Positions 45,265-49,000 of a DNA stretch of 49,000 nt are shown one piece after another. Source of the stretch: a virus; IMG/VR virus record IMGVR_UViG_3300034521_000392, positions 1-49,000 of that record, one strand, 5' to 3'. The translations under genes and the position numbers were made by a program. Numbering within the stretch: the stretch's first letter is position 1; the number at the start of each line of letters is the position of its first letter. The notes below the pieces were generated by a model. It saw nothing but the letters and a program-made list of their open reading frames with translations, searched no databases and had not been told where the DNA came from.

Positions 45265-46331
45265 CGCCTACAGCTTACTACAACGAGATCGACCCATTCG
45301 CGGCGCAGTGGCTGCGTAACCTCATAGTCGCCGGGCATATAGCACCGGGCGAAGTTGACGAACGGAGTATTGAAGATGTCACACCTGAAGATCTACGAGG
45401 ATTCACGCAGTGCCACTTCTTTGCCGGAATTGGCGCCTGGTCCCATTCCCTGCGTCTCGCAGGGTGGCCTGACGATAAACAAGTCTGGACTGGCTCCTGC
45501 CCGTGCCAGCCTTTCAGCGCGGCAGGCAAAGGCGATGGGTTTGCTGACGAGCGGCACCTTTGGCCCCACTTCTTCCACCTCATCAGAGAGCGCAGACCTG
45601 AGCATGTCTTTGGCGAACAGGTTGCAGCAGGTAACGCAAACGCATGGTTCGACCTTGTACAAGCTGACCTGGAAGGAGTGGGATACGCCTTCGGGCTTGT
45701 GCCGTTTGCGGCAGCGGGCGTCGGTGCGCCGCACATCAGAGAGCGGGCCTACTGGGTGGCCAACACCAACAGCATCATCAGTGACCGGGGCGGGTACCTC
45801 AGGACGTCAGGGCGGAATGAATATTCAAACGGCTGCGATGATGTCCGGCTGGCCGACGCCGGTCGCGAACGATGCAAGCGGATCAACCCATTGCTACAGC
45901 GGGAAAAATCAAGACGGAACGCCGAAGGTGTGTCTGAAGTTGCCAGGTTCGGTGCTTCTGACAGGCTGGCCCACACCGACAACGAGCAACACTCGATCGC
46001 CATCAGTAGATGCAGCCATGAATATGTATCGGCAGGACGGCAGCAAGACCCAGCAGCGCTTGCAGGACTTCGCAGGGATTGCCGGGCCCTTGAGGTTAAC
46101 GGTTTTTGGCGAGATGCGGATTGGCTTCTTTGTCGAGATGGCAAATGGCGTCCAGTTGAACCCGGCACATTCCCGCTGGTTGATGGGGCTGCCGCGCGCT
46201 TGGGACGAGTCGAGTCCGGGGTGGCAAGAGTGGCAAGCAGCAACCGCGTCGGCCGACTCAAAGGCTATGGTAACGCCATAAACGCACAGGCTGCGGCTGA
46301 ATTTATCCGGGCCTATATGGAGGGGTTATGA
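45261..46331 (+). CDS. C5-cytosine DNA methyltransferase
   Basis: A 356-residue enzyme (MTPTAYYNEIDPFAAQWLRN). Motif I is FAGIG (54-58), motif IV PCQPFS with catalytic Cys82, motif VI FGEQV (117-121; Glu with Gln in place of the usual Asn), motif VIII RERAY with Arg160/162, and motif X GYGNAI (335-340). The region 166-310 is the variable target-recognition part, with repeated VANTNS, LADAG and LAHTD. It probably protects phage DNA. Almost all of it is overlapped by a second long frame. Confidence 0.9.
   Translation: MTPTAYYNEIDPFAAQWLRNLIVAGHIAPGEVDERSIEDVTPEDLRGFTQCHFFAGIGAWSHSLRLAGWPDDKQVWTGSCPCQPFSAAGKGDGFADERHLWPHFFHLIRERRPEHVFGEQVAAGNANAWFDLVQADLEGVGYAFGLVPFAAAGVGAPHIRERAYWVANTNSIISDRGGYLRTSGRNEYSNGCDDVRLADAGRERCKRINPLLQREKSRRNAEGVSEVARFGASDRLAHTDNEQHSIAISRCSHEYVSAGRQQDPAALAGLRRDCRALEVNGFWRDADWLLCRDGKWRPVEPGTFPLVDGAAARLGRVESGVARVASSNRVGRLKGYGNAINAQAAAEFIRAYMEGL
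45376..46281 (+). CDS. Overprinted 301-residue frame inside the cytosine methyltransferase gene
   Basis: In the +1 frame relative to the methyltransferase, ATG 45376 (MSHLKIYEDSRSATSLPELA) has GGAG eight bases upstream. The frame runs 301 codons without a stop. It has three GWPTP repeats spaced about 30-40 residues apart and ends LNPAHSRWLMGLPRAWDESS. I recall this GWPTP/LNPxHSRWLMG pattern as a widespread hypothetical phage family. Either it is a true overlapping gene or a conserved shadow of methyltransferase sequence. No known domain. It needs codon-level comparison. Confidence 0.5.
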   Translation: MSHLKIYEDSRSATSLPELAPGPIPCVSQGGLTINKSGLAPARASLSARQAKAMGLLTSGTFGPTSSTSSESADLSMSLANRLQQVTQTHGSTLYKLTWKEWDTPSGLCRLRQRASVRRTSESGPTGWPTPTASSVTGAGTSGRQGGMNIQTAAMMSGWPTPVANDASGSTHCYSGKNQDGTPKVCLKLPGSVLLTGWPTPTTSNTRSPSVDAAMNMYRQDGSKTQQRLQDFAGIAGPLRLTVFGEMRIGFFVEMANGVQLNPAHSRWLMGLPRAWDESSPGWQEWQAATASADSKAMVTP

Positions 46332-46373
46332 ACCCAGAAACAGATAACGCCAGTGTAAAGGCACTAATCACTA

Positions 46374-46395
46374 GGTCGCTATCGCGGCCTTTTTT
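46374..46395 (+). terminator. Early terminator 4, GGTCGC/GCGGCC type
   Basis: GGTCGC, loop TATC, GCGGCC, then six T, 43 bases after the methyltransferase stop. The same stem as at 39431 and 39747. Confidence 0.82.
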
Positions 46396-46449
46396 ATTGC
46401 TGGCGTTCACATTCAACCGAATTAACCGCCAGTTCCAGGAGCATTGACA

Positions 46450-46629
46450 ATGGCCGATATCATCGATACCGCAGCAGAGATTGAAGAGCTTCAGCGTAAC
46501 GCTGCCCTTTCCGCTCACCGCATCGACCGTAACGCCGTATCAGCTGAACGTTGTGAAGAATGCGACGAAGATATCCCGGAGCCGCGGCGCGCTGCCGTTC
46601 CCGGCTGCCAGACATGCGCGGAGTGCTAG
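46450..46629 (+). CDS. TraR/DksA-type zinc protein
   Basis: A 59-residue protein starting at ATG 46450 (MADIIDTAAEIEELQRNAAL), with AGGAG upstream. The C4 zinc finger CEECDEDIPEPRRAAVPGC, then CAEC at the end, is typical of TraR/DksA proteins. The N-terminal helix enters the RNA-polymerase secondary channel in TraR, changing promoter use without ppGpp. It follows the early operon's terminator. Length is shorter than TraR (73). Confidence 0.88.
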   Translation: MADIIDTAAEIEELQRNAALSAHRIDRNAVSAERCEECDEDIPEPRRAAVPGCQTCAEC

Positions 46630-46832
46630 GGCGTTATCGAATTAAGGAATAAGCAGAGGGGGATCCATTGAAAGAACGCGGAATGGTTTTTAACCGCGAG
46701 CTTATATACGACTGTATGGATATTGTTTTGCTGAAAACAATAAAATTGCATTAACATCCAATATGGTTTTTAGAAAAGTAGAGCGATAGTTTCTGTAAGG
46801 TTAACAACGGTTCAGTCATAAAGAGGAAAAAA

Positions 46833-47078
46833 ATGCCATATTTTATCTTTTTTGAACAGGGTAAGCAGCCCACAAAACATTCTGTAAGCAGATTCCCTGA
46901 AGATGTTGATTTGTTTCAGGCTAATGGAACAAAACGCCATGTCTATACAGCATCCATTTTCCCTGAAAATAAAGAGTATTTTTATGCTTATGAGAAAGGT
47001 TCTGCGGGACCAAGCGAAAAGGACGTTCTAGACGCAGCTAAGATATTGGACATTCCTCCCGTCATAAGACACATCTGA
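46833..47078 (+). CDS. Unknown protein in AT-rich accessory island
   Basis: An 81-residue protein (MPYFIFFEQGKQPTKHSVSR). GAGG precedes the ATG. Rich in Phe and Tyr (IFPENKEYFYAYEKG). The 200 bases upstream are AT-rich with a hairpin ATTGTTTT-GCTG-AAAACAAT (46722-46741) and promoter-like sequence TTGCTG, 18 bases, TAACAT. Base use differs from the early genes and a terminator follows, so it looks like an independently expressed prophage cargo gene. No family recognised. Confidence 0.6.
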   Translation: MPYFIFFEQGKQPTKHSVSRFPEDVDLFQANGTKRHVYTASIFPENKEYFYAYEKGSAGPSEKDVLDAAKILDIPPVIRHI

Positions 47079-47094
47079 CATATCAAACCCTAAG

Positions 47095-47117
47095 ACCGCC
47101 CATTGTGGCGGTTTTTT
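47095..47117 (+). terminator. Terminator after gene 46833-47078
   Basis: ACCGCC, loop CATTGT, GGCGGT, then five T on the plus strand, 16 bases after the stop. Confidence 0.88.
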
Positions 47118-47338
47118 GGTGTTATTAGATAATGATTGATGATCATGAAAAGGCTTGATCGCCAATAAGTGCAGGAATGGCGTGCATAAGATTTTGTTTT
47201 TCTCAGAAATAGATTATTTGATTAGCTCAAACCTCACCCTGACTTCCCAAACAAATCACAAAAAGTTTCAACGCAACTGATAGCCAGTTATGAGCTGGCT
47301 ATTGGGTGCCCCCTGGCATGGCCAGGAGGACTTTACAG

Positions 47339-47440
47339 TTAATGGCTGATGTAGAGATAGATGCCATAAGCAATCATCGCCACATACGGATTAACATGCT
47401 TAAGCAGCAGAGCCAGCACAATTGGTGAGCATGATTCCAT
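47339..47440 (-). CDS. Possible 33-residue membrane peptide
   Basis: ATG 47440 (MESCSPIVLALLLKHVNPYV) has GAGGG at good distance. The peptide is almost wholly hydrophobic (IVLALLL, then VAMIAYGIYLYI) and would span the membrane once. A promoter-like TTGAAT, 16 bases, TATCAA with TGG before it lies upstream on the same strand, and hairpins follow. This is the look of a small toxin or regulator peptide; identity unknown. Confidence 0.4.
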   Translation of the reverse strand: MESCSPIVLALLLKHVNPYVAMIAYGIYLYISH

Positions 47441-47559
47441 TGCGTTTCCCTCTCACCGCACCTCATCTTTTCAGACAATCCGCGGTCTCGCCGATAATTC
47501 GGCTAAAGGGATCTTATTGATACCAGAAATTTAATTTCATTCAACTAATTCAATCAATT

Positions 47560-47584
47560 CCGGCCATGTGCCGGCTTCTTTTTG
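47560..47584 (+). terminator. Terminator before excisionase
   Basis: CCGGC, loop CATGT, GCCGG, then CTTCTTTTT on the plus strand. It ends any upstream transcript just before the excisionase ribosome site, so xis may need antitermination. Confidence 0.7.
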
Positions 47585-47597
47585 CCTGGAGAAAAGC

Positions 47598-47834
47598 ATG
47601 CAAACAACAATCAGCATTCAGCCGGTTCTGGTTAACCGTGAGCGCGTTCAGGAGATGCTTGGTGGTATCTCCAGAACCACGTTTTATCGTAAGCGCAAGC
47701 AATGGAAGCAATCTGGAATACCATTCCCGCCTGAAGTGAAGGAAATCCACCCACCAAAAGGTGGTGCCCTCTACCGCTATGTAGAGGTCATTCAGTTCTG
47801 CAAAGATAAGGGGCTATTGGCTGCACACTTCTGA
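47598..47834 (+). CDS. xis: Excisionase (AlpA/MerR-like HTH)
   Basis: A 78-residue protein starting at ATG 47598 (MQTTISIQPVLVNRERVQEM) with GGAG upstream. VLVNRERVQEMLGGISRTTF is a winged helix-turn-helix like AlpA and Xis proteins; the YRKRKQWKQ basic stretch would bind the att arms. It converges on the integrase gene and overlaps its 3' end by 43 bases. It should steer the integrase to excision. Length is typical. Confidence 0.78.
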   Translation: MQTTISIQPVLVNRERVQEMLGGISRTTFYRKRKQWKQSGIPFPPEVKEIHPPKGGALYRYVEVIQFCKDKGLLAAHF

Positions 47835-49000
47835 ACTTTCTCTGCCCATAATTCCGCTGCTGCCTGCTGTTCGGGGATGTAATCATACTGGTCATAAACA
47901 GCCAGCATCCCCGTTAGCTTATGCCCGAGTATCTTCTCAGATACATGAGGCGCAATGCCAAGCTCTGCCATCTTTGTTTTGCACGTTCTGCGCAGGTCGT
48001 GCAGAGACCAGTGCTCCCCACCCATAACCTCTTCCACCTGACCCGCTATGGAAATCAATGTACTGGCTGACATAGGCCTGTCCACCTGCAGCTTTGCCGG
48101 CGGAAACACGATTGACTGATCGGGGTACACATCAAAAACCTTCTGTAGATAATCAGCTGCCAGCTGAGAAATCCCACGCACAAAGCGCTTACGCGTTTTC
48201 GAGTTCTCTTTCGGTATAACCCATTCCCTTGCCTTCAGGTCAAAATCACTCTTCCTTGCCAGCCTCAACTCAACACCACGGCAGCCGGTAAGCGCCACAA
48301 TCCGGATCAGCATTTTGTTTTGCCATGACATCTTGGTTTTATCGATAGCATTCCAGAACGCGCCTATCTCGTCGTCATTCAGGAATCTTTCCCCGTCATC
48401 CGGACGGCTGCCGACATCATTAATCTCAAGCAACATTAGAGAATTTGAATTTATACGTTTTCGGCGCAGCGCATAACGGATCACCTGCTTCATCTTCACC
48501 AGAACGTTACCGGCCTGGACCGGCGAACCACCTTTCGTTATGCGCAGGAATATCTGCTCCCACTCAACGGGGCTCATCTCATCTGCTATCAGTCGACCGT
48601 AATTGTCGGTAACGTGAAGCTTCAGCATCCGCTTCCAGTATTCGTACTTCACCATCTCTTTCACTGACGGTGTTTCCAGCCACTCATCAACGAGAGTACT
48701 GATGCTCGGTGAACTTGATACGATGTCCCTGGCTTTCTTCCGCTGTATTGCCGGGTCGCGTCCCTCTTCCAGCCAGCCCTTGCATTCCTCCATTCCGTCA
48801 CGGGCTTCTTTGATCGACATCTTGCCGTAGGTGCCAAGTTTTAGCCTGGCCGGTTTCCCGTTGAAGCGATAACGGTACTGAAAGGTGATAAGCCCCTTTG
48901 GGCTGATCCTGGCAGAAAGTCCACCACCGTCAGCTATCTCCTCTGGTCCATCATATGGCTTGCCAGCTATACGCCTGAGCTTGGTATCGTTGAGAGGCAT
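47792..49000 (-). CDS. int: Tyrosine integrase, P4-like
   Basis: A 402-residue site-specific recombinase whose ATG (MPLNDTKLRRIAGKPYDGPE) ends exactly at the window edge. The N-terminal arm-binding DUF4102 domain (residues 1-90), a core-binding domain (100-190) and the catalytic domain are present. Catalytic residues are Arg241 (TGCRGVEL), His334-x-x-Arg337 (HDLRR), His360 (LGHK) and Tyr369. It is longer than lambda Int (356), as are P4-type enzymes. It inserts phage DNA, often at tRNA genes. attP should lie beyond the right edge. Confidence 0.95.
   Translation of the reverse strand: MPLNDTKLRRIAGKPYDGPEEIADGGGLSARISPKGLITFQYRYRFNGKPARLKLGTYGKMSIKEARDGMEECKGWLEEGRDPAIQRKKARDIVSSSPSISTLVDEWLETPSVKEMVKYEYWKRMLKLHVTDNYGRLIADEMSPVEWEQIFLRITKGGSPVQAGNVLVKMKQVIRYALRRKRINSNSLMLLEINDVGSRPDDGERFLNDDEIGAFWNAIDKTKMSWQNKMLIRIVALTGCRGVELRLARKSDFDLKAREWVIPKENSKTRKRFVRGISQLAADYLQKVFDVYPDQSIVFPPAKLQVDRPMSASTLISIAGQVEEVMGGEHWSLHDLRRTCKTKMAELGIAPHVSEKILGHKLTGMLAVYDQYDYIPEQQAAAELWAEKVQKCAANSPLSLQN

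Larger units (their letters stand above)
47118..47597. other. Sparse region near integrase, one possible small ORF
   Basis: About 480 bases hold no confident gene. Visible are a hairpin ATAGCCAG-loop-CTGGCTAT (47278-47300), a short CCTGG/CCAGG hairpin near 47312-47326, a GCCGA/TCGGC hairpin near 47490-47503, and the 33-residue ORF at 47339-47440 on the minus strand. Attachment sites are not seen here. Confidence 0.5.

Noticed and set aside
45278-46261. Minus-strand frames of 113-170 codons opposite the cytosine methyltransferase
   Set aside because: No ribosome sites or repeated motifs with the right spacing; ordinary high-GC shadows, unlike the plus-strand overlapping frame.
46328-46447. 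39-codon plus-strand frame after the methyltransferase, with GGAGG before its ATG
   Set aside because: It contains the whole terminator hairpin and its T run, so its sequence is better explained by the terminator. Left out despite the good ribosome site.
47118-47597. attP site near the excisionase
   Set aside because: P4-type integrases usually have attP beyond their own start codon. That position is just outside the right edge, and no duplicated core can be tested here.
1-49000. CRISPR arrays, tRNA genes, rRNA, insertion sequences
   Set aside because: No regularly spaced repeats, cloverleaf-type sequences or transposase genes were seen. The only mobile insert is the HNH gene.

Overview
The window is almost entirely one temperate lambdoid siphophage prophage of an enterobacterium. 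The gene families (lambda-type J/I/K/L/M tail tip, NinB/NinG, phage-type Q, lambda-like CII, Rz/Rz1, P22-type antirepressor) are typical of Klebsiella, Enterobacter, Citrobacter and Salmonella prophages; the sequence does not settle the genus. The left end cuts a tail-fibre gene and the right end falls exactly on the start codon of the integrase, so neither attachment site nor host flank is visible.

Layout, left to right. 1-9.2 kb (minus strand): tail fibre, tail-tip proteins and tape measure. 9.2-11.9 kb: an accessory block inside the tail operon, with a lipoprotein, a hypothetical gene and a P22 immI-like module (antirepressor, 53-residue Arc-like protein, divergent Mnt-like protein, and a predicted sar-like antisense RNA). 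11.9-23.6 kb: tail chaperone candidate, major tail protein with an Ig-like domain, tail terminator, connectors, capsid, decoration, protease/scaffold, minor head protein, portal, an inserted HNH endonuclease, and terminase. 23.6-26.4 kb: two HExxH proteins, two membrane proteins and a KilA-N protein preceded by a C4-like antisense RNA. 26.4-28.8 kb: lysis genes (Rz1, Rz, M15 endolysin, holin), late promoter pR' with two terminators, and Q. 28.8-34.6 kb: nin-type genes and many small Ea22-like or zinc-knuckle genes. 34.6-37.8 kb: DnaB-type helicase, O-like initiator with an internal iteron origin, CII, and Cro. 37.9 kb: the CI repressor on the plus strand, with right and left operators.

From pL (38.96 kb) a plus-strand early operon runs to about 46.6 kb: small unknown genes separated by terminators, a coiled-coil protein, a recombination set (OB-like protein and lambda-Exo-type nuclease), an Orf61 homologue, a possible tRNA-guanine-transglycosylase-like (DpdA-like) protein, an MT-A70 adenine methyltransferase, a C5-cytosine methyltransferase, and a TraR/DksA-type zinc protein. 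Then come an AT-rich unknown gene, a sparse stretch with a possible 33-residue membrane peptide, the excisionase candidate and the integrase.

How it works together: CI at the two operator clusters holds lysogeny. CII at pRE and two separate antirepressor-type modules, each with an apparent antisense RNA, tune the decision. Repeated intrinsic terminators in the early operon and after pR' imply antitermination, by Q late and by an unidentified factor early. The most unusual feature is a 301-codon reading frame with its own Shine-Dalgarno that lies almost wholly inside the cytosine methyltransferase gene in another frame.
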